DNA from: Sipunculus nudus
Taxonomy: Eukaryota > Annelida > Sipuncula > Golfingiida > Sipunculidae
Assembly (NCBI GenBank): GCA_026874595.1
Contig: CM049321.1
Coordinates: 12,005,479-12,069,478 of the forward strand
Length of the DNA stretch: 64,000 nt
Direction of reading: 5' to 3'
The notes beneath the pieces were generated by a model. The model saw nothing but the letters and a program-made list of their open reading frames with translations, ran no database searches and was not told where the DNA came from. The position numbers and the translations under genes are program-made. Of the stretch, positions 22,082 to 33,432 are shown piece after piece. Position 1 is the first letter of the stretch, and each line of letters opens with the position of its first letter.

Positions 22082-23202
22082 CAAATCTTTGGAGTTAAAA
22101 AAATGTTTATTTAAATGTAATAACTCAAACTTAAAACCCCTCAAAAGGAAAGGCTATATGTGTATATATATAAAACCCTTCACCAACCTCTCTTGAAATT
22201 TACTCTAACAAGAAATTTACTCTAAACAAGGAAATAGTAAACCCGGGAGAGCAGTTATTTTTGCGAGCGATAATTAAGCCCATAGCTTTGGTGAACCATG
22301 TGTTCAATAAGTCCACGTGCAACCCAAAATGAACAGCTCTGCAATTTTCCCTATATATAGTATCTTCACAGCTATAGTTCAACAGCGTTATATTCAAGCA
22401 CAGCACAAAAAGGTTCTAAATGATAATACATGTAATTCACTGTTCTGGGTTTTCCACCAATGAAGAAGGCACGAGGCATGTCTATTCACAGAGTTGTTTG
22501 TTTTCAATGAATAATAGCGCATGAATGTTTTTGGGCAAACTTTCTATATTCATGAAGCAGCGGTAGCTGTAGAAATTCACAAAGGTTACGTTTCGAATGG
22601 AAAACCACCATCGTTGCTGCTCCTGGACGAGCGAAGCTTCCCTGTACACTCTGCCATGTTTGTCACCCCGTGAGGTACCTGTGCCCCTCAGTGCGTGCGT
22701 GCGTGTGTCATCGCGTTCTCTGTAGGCTCCGCCCAGGCTTCCTCCGAAGTTTCCCGTACTCACCTCTAGAGTTAAGCCGGGCATTTGTTAGCTTTTCTAA
22801 CATTATTCAAGTGATTTTGGTTCAAGACCCCGTTACTGTGTCTCAAGCCTTTGGTATTGTGCCCACTCGCTTTACACGGTTCATTGCTTTCGCCCCGGTG
22901 CGTGTAATTAAGGTAATAGCTGCACGTGAACACAAGACGCTCTCTCCCGTATTATTAAAACAAGAAAATCACTTGTGACAATGGCAAATTGAAAGTTTAT
23001 AAAGGATACTAAATTGAAGCTCAGAGGACATCACGAAACACAATGTGCTAACACTGAGGGATGCTAACAGTCATATGTATGTCGTTGAAGGCTCTTGCAC
23101 ACGAAAATGCATCTTTCGATGCAAGTCTGTGGCAAAGAAATAACCTCAGTCTTTGTTCATTACTTTGTTTCAAAGCAGTTTAACTCAAAATTATGTACGA
23201 AT
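22082..23202. other. No gene recognised
   Basis: 22082-22200 has TTTATT-type words and a TATATATATA tract. 22600-22900 is more GC-rich with GTGCGTGCGTG. The frames at 22482-22784 (-) and 22670-22978 (+) are mutually overlapping and show no domain or splice context. Confidence 0.35.
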
Positions 23203-23256
23203 GTTGTGGAAAATGTTTAAATGATTAGAGTTGTGGAAAATGTTTAAATGATTAGA
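23203..23256. repeat. 27-bp tandem repeat, two copies
   Basis: GTTGTGGAAAATGTTTAAAT plus ATGATTA(G) occurs twice back to back at 23203 and 23230. Confidence 0.8.
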
Positions 23257-23307
23257 ATAAAACCGTACGAGATATCAGTTAAATTTTGGCGGACATCAGG
23301 ATCAATA

Positions 23308-23313
<6 letters not shown>

Positions 23314-23356
<43 letters not shown>
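23314..23356. repeat. AT dinucleotide microsatellite
   Basis: Uninterrupted TA/AT run. Confidence 0.95.
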
Positions 23357-23358
<2 letters not shown>

Positions 23359-23899
23359 TATTATAACGAAGTACGATTCCTTTGCCCCCGTGTATACGCT
23401 TCCCATTCATATGCATTTGTTCTGCCACACCCGCCAGGTGAAAATGTGTTACTTAAGCCCGACGGTGATGATATGAAATGACTGCACATGACCACATGAA
23501 TGAAAAGGAGACTCTGGTGAAAGGTGTGTAGGCTCCAACAACAGATTCTAGTTTATTAATGGAATCCATTTCTGTTTAAAGATGAACTTGTAACATGTTT
23601 TCATTAAAAAAATGTTGTCAGTGATTGTTTATAACTGTTCCTTTCTAAAATTTTATCTATCACATATCTTACTTTAATAAACTTATGTAAAGTTTTATCA
23701 ATTCTTAAATCTGATCCTGAATAAATAGGAAACAAAATCGAATATCAACTAGATATTTCTTGGCACTGACACTTAGCAAGCGACTAGGGTTTCTTCCATC
23801 TATCAACTTGAAAAAACAATATTTTTCACCAAATAGTGGGCCAATACGGTGAATCACTCTCGAGAAAAAAAAGGATAAATTTCTACTATAAAATGGTAA

Positions 23900-25260
23900 G
23901 GTAGGCGGCACCCCCTGTCTGATTGACGAGAAAACTCCACAAGATGGATGTACATGCCAAATCGGAGACCAACACAATAAAGGACTCCTCAGATATGAGC
24001 AATTTTCACCTAAAACAAATGTATGGATGGACAGCACACAATACAAATGGCAGATGGCGCCACCAGGCTAGAGTACATGATAGAAGAGTCCAAGATCTAT
24101 GGATATGCCGATGTTCAGACCAATGCCTTGAACCTACTCTGAGATCTGAGCAATGTTCACCCATAGCACATTTACAGATGGACGCCACGGCAAACCGTTT
24201 GCAGATGGCACCACCAGTCTTGAGTACAAGATGGAGCGGTCCAAGATATATGAATATACTCAATTTCTTGCCAATAGGGTGAATCACTCCTCAGAAAAGG
24301 ACATTAATTTATTCTACAAAAACGGGAAGGTAGGTGGCGCCACCTGCCTGGTTTACAAGGAAACTTTCAAGATGTCAGACATGCCAAATTTCAGACCATT
24401 ACCTTGATTCACTCAGGAGGTATGAAGATTTTTCACCGAAAGCAAACGTACGGTTGGACGCCACACAATTAAGAATGCAGATAGCGCCACCAGTCTTGAA
24501 TACAAGATGGAAGTATCCAAGATCAATTGATATGTACAATTTCAGTCCATACTGTTCATTAGTTTTAGACTTATAATGCTCACAGTAATGTCAAGTGACA
24601 ATGGTGGGGTATTAAAAGGTGCGAAAACAAGAAACGGACATAAAGTGGCACCACCTGTCTTACGCAGAAGACAGAGCTATCTGAGATATTCGGTCAGTTT
24701 GATTTTGGACCAATCCATGCATACCTTATTGAGATATTTATGATTTTTACGTGATTTTCACCATATATGTCAATATTCAAGGTCAAGGCCACTCTCGTAG
24801 GAAAGGTCATTATCCTAATTTAAATATACATAATTCCATAATCTCTGGCTATGTTTATGAAAGAAATCTGTCCATTAGTTTTTGACTTATTATGCTCAAA
24901 ACACTGTTAAGTGGTAATGATGGGGTTAACAGAACGAAAACAAGAAAAGGATAACAGGTGGCGCAACCAGTTTCCGATACATGACAAAACCATCCAAGAT
25001 CTTCGGTCTAGTCGATTTTTTTATCAATCCATGCAAGATTTCTTTAGATATTTAAGAATTTGTATTAATTCCCCCCAAAACGGAATAATTCAAAGTCAAG
25101 GTCACTCTTCTATTAAAGGCCATGACCCCATTTTAAACAGGCTTCGTCTCCTTACCCATGTCTATGCACATGTCAAGTTTGGTAAAGATCCGTTAAATAT
25201 TTTTTGAGTTATCGCGTCCAAACAAATCGCTGCGGCGGCGGCGGCCGGCGGCGCGACCGT
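23900..25260. repeat. Modular diverged tandem repeats with GGCGCCACC motifs
   Basis: Words such as CAGATGGCGCCACCAG, CAGATGGCACCACCAGTC, GTAGGTGGCGCCACCTG and AGATAGCGCCACCAGTC recur every 100-230 bases from about 23910 to 24660. They alternate with TTTTCACC(T/G)AAA and GTGAATCACTC.. blocks. From 24600 two longer related modules follow (GTCAAGTGACAATG, then GTTAAGTGGTAATGATGGGGT at 24906). The tract ends in a GCGGCGGCGGCGGCCGGCGG run at 25229-25250. Open frames across it are accidental. It resembles the modular interiors of the Helitron-like elements elsewhere in this window. Confidence 0.5.
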
Positions 25261-26051
25261 GCTTGAACCATATAATCCCGACTTTGATTAATATGACAAT
25301 ACCAAAAGGTAAGAAATTCAAATTGTTGGTCCTAAGATTACCCCTAATTTCACAATTATGGCTCTGATCTTCCCTATTTGACTAGACACACAGCTTATCT
25401 GTGCCTTGTAACTCATTAAAACCTCGTTAAGGCCTAATATATCAGTAGATGTGTCGGTGAGAATAGAACCAAGCTCCATTCCTCCCCGACATAAGGGAAA
25501 GTATCAGTTACCAAACGTATGTTTTTGACTTGTTTACAAAGCAGATTTCTGGAGGAAGACGGGTGTTGGCTGACTTTAGTCTGTAGTGCGAGCGCGGCTT
25601 AACAAACACACGCGGTGGCGCTTAGCAAGCCGCAGTGAGCTTGTACCAGCGAGGACGTGGACGGCAAAAAAGCTGTCTATTAATAGGATTGTGGAAAAGG
25701 CTAGTACGGGATTTTCGTTTATTTTGGTATGCACAAAATCGTGCGTCCATGTTCTTGTGTGGGCGAAAATGGTGTGTTTTATAGGTAATTTACATGATAA
25801 TCCGTGAAAATAAGTAAATATAATTAATCACGTCATCGTGAACGTTACTGTGTATGAAATACCCAATATACACGTTATCGTGAGTACTGACTATTATCAT
25901 GCATGCATGATTTTAAATTAAATTCCGTATCTGCGTTCACCCGTGTGTAGCTTAATATATTAATACAACCAGTGCATTATAGTGTGACACAGAGTAAATT
26001 TGAACGACACCATATGCGCCGGATAAATAATACAACAGTAATTTCACTTAC

Positions 26052-26165
26052 TTCTCGGGACACGTCACGTTGGAAAACATCCACATTTTGCCATGATTTT
26101 GGTAGATTGGTACCCTGCTCTATTATGGCCCTCAGCCAAGCATAGAGACAGGCGTACAACGCCAT
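26052..26165 (-). CDS. Candidate first coding exon of an unidentified gene
   Basis: ATG at 26163-26165 opens exactly 38 codons beginning MALYACLYAWLRAIIEQGTN and ending VFQRDVSRE. GTAAGTG (26051-26045), a near-consensus donor, follows directly. The intron would be phase 0. I do not recognise the protein. The first 15 residues are fairly hydrophobic, but this is not a clear signal peptide. No second exon was found further along the - strand. A damaged inverted copy of the exon and its leader lies at 26541-26640, so the original or the copy may be a duplicated fragment. Confidence 0.4.
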
Positions 26166-26540
26166 CTTAAGGACTCACAGTTGCAACTCCTGACTTACCT
26201 ATAGACTGGTTCCAACTTCAGATGCACGCTCATACCGGTTATCATGGACCTTCACGCGATCCTGGTTGATTATCTGCGAAGATTTCTTATAAAATAACTT
26301 TCTTTGGTTATTTCTAGTTTTCAAATATTGAAGAATGAGTTGTTGCATACAAAATTGTATGATGGATGCATAGATAATACGATATACTGAATCTTTGATT
26401 TTCCACTGTACGTGGCAGTGATTTAGTATTAATATCTATTAATCTAATCATTAATGTCACATTTAATATACAGCCAACTTTTGGTAACTTCTGTGAGCAA
26501 ACGAAATGCTTATTTTTATCATATATAATATATACTAGAG

Positions 26541-26640
26541 TTGGTACCAGTCTGCCAAGAGAACAAAAGATGGCGTTGTACGCCGTCTCTATGATTGGCC
26601 TAGAGCAGCGGTGCCTTAATAGAGCGGGGTACCAGTCTAT
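26541..26640 (+). pseudogene. Inverted, frameshifted copy of the 26052-26165 exon
   Basis: AAGATGGCGTTGTACGCC..GTCTCTATG at 26568-26592 matches the reverse complement of 26166-26140. The match resumes with AATAGAGC.GGGTACCA.TCT at 26618-26637. One or two bases are lost after TACGCC, breaking the frame. The leader also matches (AGTTGG.ACCAGTCT at 26539-26553). Both arms together form an imperfect inverted repeat about 400 bases apart. Confidence 0.55.
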
Positions 26641-26671
26641 GATTTTGGTTGTTCATAAAAACTGTGCGAGT

Positions 26672-27185
26672 CGGGGAAACCCTGGATTCCGTGAGCTGGC
26701 CTAAAACACGGAACCGTGCGCGGATTAGGGGCCAAGTTTACGGAACGGAACACAGATTTAAAAAGTGTCAATACTTTTTAAATGGATAAATAGGTTTTGA
26801 CAATATATACTCTGAATAAGGATACCAGTAATACCTGTCAGATGAAATGCTTAAAGAGATATGTCATGGTATATTTTACTAAAATAAAAGAATTATTGTT
26901 TTGCTCCGTGTATCAGGCCGGATGCATTTATTGCGAGACGTACGATGTAATACATTGTCAATTCCCTATAATGATTAACACTTCTTAAAGTGGGTATTTG
27001 TAGATGTTATGGTGATCGTCTAAAATTTAAACCAGTTATATTCCTGGTACCAAGGTCCATATATGCCTTTATATGCCTAGATCAAGTTCAACAATTTTAC
27101 GTCCAGTCGGACTGAACAGCAGAATTTCCTGACTAGGCGGGCTGTTCCATAAATTTTCATTTTGCCCTTGAGATCATCATAAGAT
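26672..27185. repeat. About 500-bp direct repeat, left copy (partner 34944-35455)
   Basis: Collinear with 34944-35455. Shared words include GGCCTAAAACACGGAAC, GGAACACAGAT.TAAAAAGTGTCA, ATGTCATGGTATATTTT, ATTATTGTTTTG(C/T)TCCGTGTAT, AGACGTACGATGT, and a TTCCTGACTA..G.GCTGTTCC tail. The two copies bracket about 8.3 kb of nested elements. Confidence 0.7.
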
Positions 27186-27216
27186 CTAAAGTTTAATAGC
27201 AATGAAAGAAATTTGG

Positions 27217-28416
27217 ATTTTAGCTCAGCTGATTATATGTCATCTGAGCTATAGTTATGGTCCATTGTCCGTCGTCCGTCTGTCCGTCGTGCCGTCCGTC
27301 CGTCTGTCCGTCCGTTAGACTGGCACGTTTTGAAGCCGTTCGACCAAAGTTCGGCCTACTGTTAGATGTCACCAAAATATCTTCACAAAACCAAAAAACT
27401 GGGTCAATGCAATTTCGTTCCTTCGAGAAATTAAGAAAAACCTTCAATTTTCCATTCAAAACCTATTACCACACTTCAGAGCTGTCGTATATCAAAACCT
27501 TTTACCTGTTTTTCCTAATATTTAACATAAATATTCTTCTTTATACTTCCTGTATGCAAACAAGAATTTAGGGCAGTATAGTTTAATCCTTGAAGTTATG
27601 GGCCCGAACATGATGCACTTTGTAATAAATCAGGAATGTTATTTACTCACTTAACATGATAATTGTTGAAGCTATAGACTATTTTCAGGTATATAACTTT
27701 GTTTAATTAAGATTCAATTGTATACCCGCAATAAGATCTGGATTTTTTTTTTATTTTTAAGTTATTAGTATAAAAATAAAACAAGAACCTTAAACTTTGC
27801 CCAACTTTGACCAAGGCACATTTTTTACCTGTAAGTACTGTTGATTTAATTTTCACGGCATTTAACTTTATTTAATCTGTTTCTATCTGAAATTTGAAAA
27901 TAAATGATAGGTATTTAATTTTTTAAGGCTCTATTGTACTCACTTGCATCAATTTTCCAGCTGCAGGCAGGCCACTTCTGGTCACTGGAAGTCAGCTATG
28001 CCAGGGTACTGATTTGTAATGGGTCACTGGGGAGATTCCCTGCTTGGACAGGTGTACAGTTATTCTCATATCTGATATAATATAAAACAAATAGATGTAA
28101 TTGAACAGATATGTAAACTGCTGAACTGTCAACAATTTATCATAAAGCCAACCAATGATCATGGTAACAGTTTACGTATCTTATACATATCTTATGTTCA
28201 CAAACTACTCACAAGCTCCAGTTTCAACATTATGAAACACATTGTCAGGTAACAAAATATTATTTGCAACGATTTCTTATTCATCAATACAAACCAATCA
28301 ACCAACCATGCCCTATATTACCTCTTCCTCTCTTACTTTATTTCCATTTGATATTATTTTACATTTTTACCTTCAGGGTCAACTTCAGCTGAGCACTGTG
28401 ACCTATTGGTCAATTG
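27217..28416 (+). mobile_element. Helitron-like non-autonomous element, copy A
   Basis: It begins TTTTAGCTCAGCTGA (27219-27233), then TCTGAGCTATAG and a GTCCGTC/CTGTCC tract (27263-27315). The 3' end is TTCAGCTGAGC (28384-28394) followed by a terminal hairpin TGACCTATTGGTCA (28399-28412) and ATTG before TTT. The same end structures occur at 36254-37338 and, inverted, at 57147-58167. No protein is encoded. A hairpin just before the 3' end, no inverted repeats and no target duplication would fit Helitrons; this class call is inference. Confidence 0.5.
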
Positions 28417-29165
28417 TTTAAAGTTATTTGATAGATGACGGATAAACAGATCTTAATCCCACGTAAACTGGAAAATTGTCGATTATTCAATCTACAAATT
28501 AAACAAAATATGAAAAAAAATAACAATATGCTTTACACTGAAGCAATACAATAAACACCAAATAATAAATGTAAATCCAAATTGGAATGTCTTAGAAGTG
28601 TCTTAAGAAACCCACATTAAATCAAATGTTTACGTCTTAGCAGTCATGCATTTATCAAATGTTTCCTAAACAAATATATATAAAAAAAGTATTCAATTTG
28701 ATCACTTGACAGGAATTGTAAACCAATAAATAGTAGCCGTGTTATCATTCTGAACAATAAATAGCATTTTTATTGATAGCTAGATATACGTACCTTATAA
28801 AACAGTATAGATATATCTACGCATGCCTATATATAACAATCTCTGATCATATTTTTACTCTGTTAAATCTCATGAAAATGTAGCATGATTACACTGGTTG
28901 CTATAAAACATCTAACTAAATATCCAAATCTAACCCTTAAGAAACATAATTATAAAACTAAACGATGAATACAAATATTCATAGACTGAGGACATATTTG
29001 ACTACTTGACTATACAGGTTTGCCTTCTTGTAACGCGGTATATTATCATGGCAGGCATTGTACATATACAGGCTAGCTCGGCCTAATCTGCTAAGGGTTA
29101 TATGATGGATAATATAAGCAATACAATATATTTCTAGCAATTCTCTATTATAAAATGTGTACATG
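28417..29165. other. No gene recognised
   Basis: AT-rich sequence between the Helitron-like copy A and the BEL/Pao relic; no domain, repeat or splice pattern seen. Confidence 0.4.
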
Positions 29166-29369
29166 TACTTACTTCTTTGGCAGGATTCAGATAACCATTC
29201 TGCTGTCCACTGGACAAATCTTATTTCTTCATTAACAACATCTCTTTGTCAATCGACCGTTCACTTATACACTGTAGGCTCTACTGTACTGACTGCATAC
29301 CAGACTAACACGCTCCTCGCCTTGTCATACCGGGTGCTGAGGACAGCACATCCTGATGTTCACTCAGCA
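29166..29369 (-). repeat. BEL/Pao 3' LTR (partial)
   Basis: On the - strand a purine tract (GGGGGAGGG, 29377-29385) precedes TGCTGAGTGAACATCAGG at 29369. Downstream, GCAGTCAGTACAG and GGTCGATTGACAAAGAG match the fragment at 30655-30760. This fits a 3' LTR directly after a polypurine tract. The far end near 29166 is uncertain. Confidence 0.55.
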
Positions 29370-29409
29370 GAAAACCCTCCCCCATGAGGAAATATCCTCA
29401 TCAAATTTA

Positions 29410-30503
29410 ATCATGATAAACTTCTGCTGGATAGGTCACTGCGATCTTAGTAATTGGCCTGGAATATTCCCCACTAGCCATTTTTACTGTTATTTTCCTG
29501 ATCCTACCATTAGAACCAGAAAAAAAATCTTGAATCACCCTGCCTATTGTCTATTTTCCCCGAACTGCATTCATATCTGCCATCATAACAATGTCATCTA
29601 CGCGCACATTCCGACCATCAGCATCCCACTTGCGGCGTGGAACAAGTAAAATAAACACATCTCTCGTCCATCCCTGCCAAAGTGCATCTACAATCCTCTG
29701 GACCAACTCAAATCGATGCCGTCGCTCTAAACGGTCCTTGGGGAATTCTGCTCGAGGCTCGTCTCAACATTATATCATTTGGGCAAAGGTACCTTTCATC
29801 ATCAGGGTCATTTGGAACTATACCAATTGGAAGCTGATTGACCAAGTTTGCCACTTCTTGTAGACATGTATAAATGGCGACAATATCTGCTTTTCCACAG
29901 CTTTCTTCAATGCATACTTGCAACTCGTCATAAGTGACTCTGCACAACCATTCTATTGAGGGGTAATGACCTTCCACTGGACACCCTTTTCTGTGCTGAT
30001 TGGCATCTCAGCCCCTGATCACCTTATTAAGCTCACGCTCTGCTCCAACAATTGGCTACCATTATCACTGATGATAGATTTTGGTTGTCTTTCAGTGCAA
30101 AAAAAAATCTACGAAGCCAACTTCCATTTTTGAACAGTCAACTGTCAGTTCCAAATGAATTGCCCGGGTATTGAGACATGTGAAAAGTGCTCCATATTAC
30201 TTGAAATGTTTTTTGCATCCAACTTTTACTTGTATTGGTCCAAAATAATCACAGTCAGTGTGGCAAAATGGTGGAGTATATGGAGCCACACGTTCAGTAG
30301 GCAAATCGGCCGTCTCTTGAGTTTCCACTTTGTGCTCCAAAGCAGACAACACATCTGAACTTGGTCTTGGCAAGCTTGTGAACTTTGATCATCCAGAATT
30401 TTCTCCTAGTCCTAGCCACTGTAGTGGCAACTCCATTATGACCATCTTGATGCATCTGTCTGGTAATAAGTGAAGATATCCAATAACAGTATGGTGTCTG
30501 CAC
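29410..30503 (-). pseudogene. BEL/Pao-type integrase relic
   Basis: On the - strand 30503-30294 carries the integrase zinc-binding region (HQDGHNGVATTVARTRRKF, then CVVC). Scattered core fragments follow at 30270-30060 (YFGPI-like and LTVDCSK). Next is a clear C-terminal core at 29977-29708: RVTYDELQVCIEE.., LPIGIVPNDPDDERYLCPND. The tail QRIVDALWQGWTRDVFILL and RVDDIVMM.D spans about 29700-29580. That order and the PND..L/I.PN(D/H) pattern are characteristic of BEL/Pao integrases. Several frameshifts and stops are present. Gag, protease, RT and RNase H are missing, so only the 3' end of pol is left. Confidence 0.75.
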
Positions 30504-30654
30504 TCATATGACATCTCTGACTGAATTGTTCAGTATGCTCTTACTCAGCTGGTGTCAGAGTGACTTCACTTTCAACGGATGTGTCCTTTCCGCTATTTTG
30601 CGATTTGGCCGAGGATCTGCCGTTTTGGCAGTTTATGGTTGATGTCATTTTCAC

Positions 30655-30760
30655 ACAAACCTTTTAAAATGACATTCCTTTACATATAACACCTCTTTGT
30701 CAACCGACCGATCACTGATACACAATACGCTGTACTGACTGCGTATCAGAATAGCCCTGA
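30655..30760 (-). repeat. BEL/Pao 5' LTR fragment
   Basis: On the - strand GCAGTCAGTACAG.. and GGTCGGTTGACAAAGAGGTGTT match the 3' LTR at 29166-29369. It lies upstream of the integrase relic in that element's direction, as a 5' LTR should. Only about 100 bases remain, and the sequence beyond 30760 belongs to the neighbouring DNA transposon. Confidence 0.55.
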
Positions 30761-30911
30761 TCGGATAAAGCCCCATGTTGCTATATTTAGATCTTGCCTG
30801 TGCGCATGCGTGGGTTGGCTTGGGGCAAGTAGGACAAACATCTCCGCTTGAGTAAACAACAAAGCTCGTCGATCCCACTTACCATTGTTCAAACAAAGGG
30901 CCAAGTAAAGC

Positions 30912-32393
30912 ATGTCACTCATTCCAGACGCTATAAATGCTAAAGGAAAAGGACCCCTGCGGAGAGGTGACACTAGGCATTGTTGTTACGGCCTTTGTAA
31001 CAGTGACAGTCGATATTCTGACCGTGATTACATGCAAGGTGTAAGATGGCTACCGTTTCCCCAAGCCACACAAAGACTTGGACAAATGCCGGCGTTGGGT
31101 AAAGGCGTGTAGCCGTGAAGGATTCACTGCGGAAAAAGTAACCAAATGAGCCAACCCAGTCAGCAAGAAGCTGAAGTATGATGCAGCAGAAGCTTTGCTT
31201 ACATTGGGACAGGCAACCGACAGCTTGGAAAAAGATGAATCTGAGCAAAGTGATCAAGGGCCAAAAGATCCAACTATCACACCTGTGGCCTCATGCAGAA
31301 CCTCGGACAGCACTGTCCCTTCACATCGGTCTGTTAGGACCACTGCAACAAACACTCACACACACTCTTCGTCAAAGGAAACACAGACCAGTTTTGCTTG
31401 TACTGATGTATTGTCATACAAAATAGATTCTATCATTTCAAAACGTACATCAGGTTTTAATTCAAAGTCTGAAGTTGAAATTCTTTTATTTCCACACAAT
31501 AGCTTTAAAAGAAAATCTGTTTTACTTTTACACAGGACTCACTGTATTACAATTTCAACACTTATACTCTTGTCTTGGTGATGAAGTTAATAATTTGCAC
31601 CACTGGCATGGCTCAAAAACTTCAGTTAAGAAAACAAAAAAAAATACAAAGCTGCTAAACGTAAAGTCCAACCCAAAGATCAACTCTTCTTGACTTTGAT
31701 TAAATTACGTCAGGATTTTCCAGACAGAGATTTAGCATACAGATTTAAAATTGTATTGCCACAGTGTCATCTATTTTTAACACATGGATACAGTTTTTGT
31801 ATGTAAAGGCAGCAGGCTCAGAAAGAGAATGTTCCCATCTCAACAAATCATAAAAGAAAATCTGCCAGCATGTTTCAGGTCATTTAAAAATGGAAGGGTC
31901 ATCATTGATTGCTTTGAGGTGTTCACTCAACAACCAAGAAATTTTTCAGAACAAGGAAATATGTATTCAAGTTACAAAAATCATTGTACCTTCAAAGCAT
32001 TGGTAGGGATTGCTCCTACAGGAGGGATATCATTCCTGTCTGATGTATATGAAGGCAGTATATAGTCAAACAATCAGGGTTAATCAATTATCAAATCCAG
32101 GAGATCTTGTTATAGCAGATAGGGATTTTGATATAAAAGACATGTTACTTGAACGTAGGGTAGACCTAAATATTCCTCCATTTTGGAAAAACAGAGATAA
32201 ACTGACACCACAGGGAGAGATCCTGACAAAGCGTATTGCGCGTGTGCGAATCCATGTCGAACGAGCAATAGAGAGTATGAAGAAATTTAAAATAATAGCT
32301 GGCACAGTACCATTAAGTTTAAAGTCCATGATTTCTCAATTAGTCCATGTTATTGGGTTTTTGGTGAACTATCAACAGCCAATAGTAAAGTAG
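30912..32393 (+). pseudogene. THAP-DDE transposase of an ISL2EU/Harbinger-like DNA transposon, frameshifted
   Basis: A cut-and-paste transposase relic. A THAP-type C2CH DNA-binding start is seen at 30981-31050 (HCCYGLCNSDSRYSDRDY, VRWLPFPQ). A one-base frame change follows, then PHKDLDKCRRWVKACSREGF; the later C-x2-H of the finger is lost. A low-complexity linker (31195-31580) leads to a helical KLRQDFPDRDLAYRF segment (about 31705). The DDE_4 core keeps all three acidic residues: D at 31907-31909 (VIIDCFE), D at 32118-32120 (VIADRDFD), and E at 32259-32261 (RIHVERAIE). A frameshift lies near 32060 between the first two. The reading ends at TAG 32391-32393. It is convergent with the SWIM/YqaJ gene at 33433-34800, its probable partner. 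Confidence 0.75.
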
Positions 32394-32580
32394 ATAGTAA
32401 AATAAATAATTTGTCAGAATGGTTTTATCAGCTTGTCTGACTAAGTGATCTGAGCTATAGCACTGGTCTTTTGTTTGCTGTTTTTCAGCCTGTCATTTTC
32501 ATCTGATATGAATGATCTTGAATCATATATATATATATACATATATGTGGTCTACTATTCTTAGGCATGTACAACAGCTT

Positions 32581-33058
32581 TTCTATTGTTATTATCATCA
32601 TTAATAAAAAGGTCCAATATGAAGTGCAAGCAGACATTCACATTTACGTTTGGCAGCTTTGTATGTGAGACAGGGCTTTTTATACAGCAGATATAGATAT
32701 ACTATAAATATATTTATATACAATTTATATTTATCATACATGGCTAATACACTTAGCCTGTGAATGAAAAAATGCAATATCTTCAGAACATTGATTAGAT
32801 ATGTCTACTATTTTCACATTTATATCTTTTCTTTAATAAAATTGCACTACGAAGTGCAAACAAACCTCCAGGAGCTTTGTATATCTGACCGGGTTTTCAT
32901 AAAGCAGATATACAGATGATCTAGATATTTTACGGATATAGTACAGATACATTTTTCACAGCAGACTTTATTGACTCTGGCATGAACTTGAGACTGTGAA
33001 TGGAAAAAAATGCAAGATCTTCAGAATCTTCATTTTATGTTGTCTACTATTAACCTGA
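32581..33058. repeat. About 230-bp tandem duplication between the two transposon genes
   Basis: Two diverged units start near 32581 and 32811. Shared blocks are TTAATAAAA, ATGAAGTGCAA / ACGAAGTGCAA (32620, 32850), AGCTTTGTAT.TG, AAGCAGATATA, CTGTGAATG.AAAAAATGCAA.ATCTTCAGAA, and TGTCTACTATT. Each unit contains AATAAA, so the tract probably holds poly(A) signals for the + strand transposase. A TA-rich run follows at 33066-33082. Confidence 0.65.
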
Positions 33059-33432
33059 TATCAATTATATATATATATATATGTATATTGCAATAAATTA
33101 GATACATATGCATAAGCAGTATTGAAGTCATGTGTTAAAATGTCTCATCATTTTCTTATGATATCCTATGTCAAACTAGAAATGGGAAATTTTTTGAGTG
33201 TTATGAACATTCCATAGTTTGTTGATATATCATAAATATTAAAGGTCATTTTTTAACTTATGCATTGTTGATAAATCATATTTCAATCAAATTTCCTTCT
33301 TGTAAATAAAATATTTACAATGACTTCTGTTTTATCTTCATTTATATATTATAACATATATCTACAATATGGAACTTCAGATATAAACCATAGAATCACC
33401 ACACTTGACATAATGACCATCATCAAGTATTC

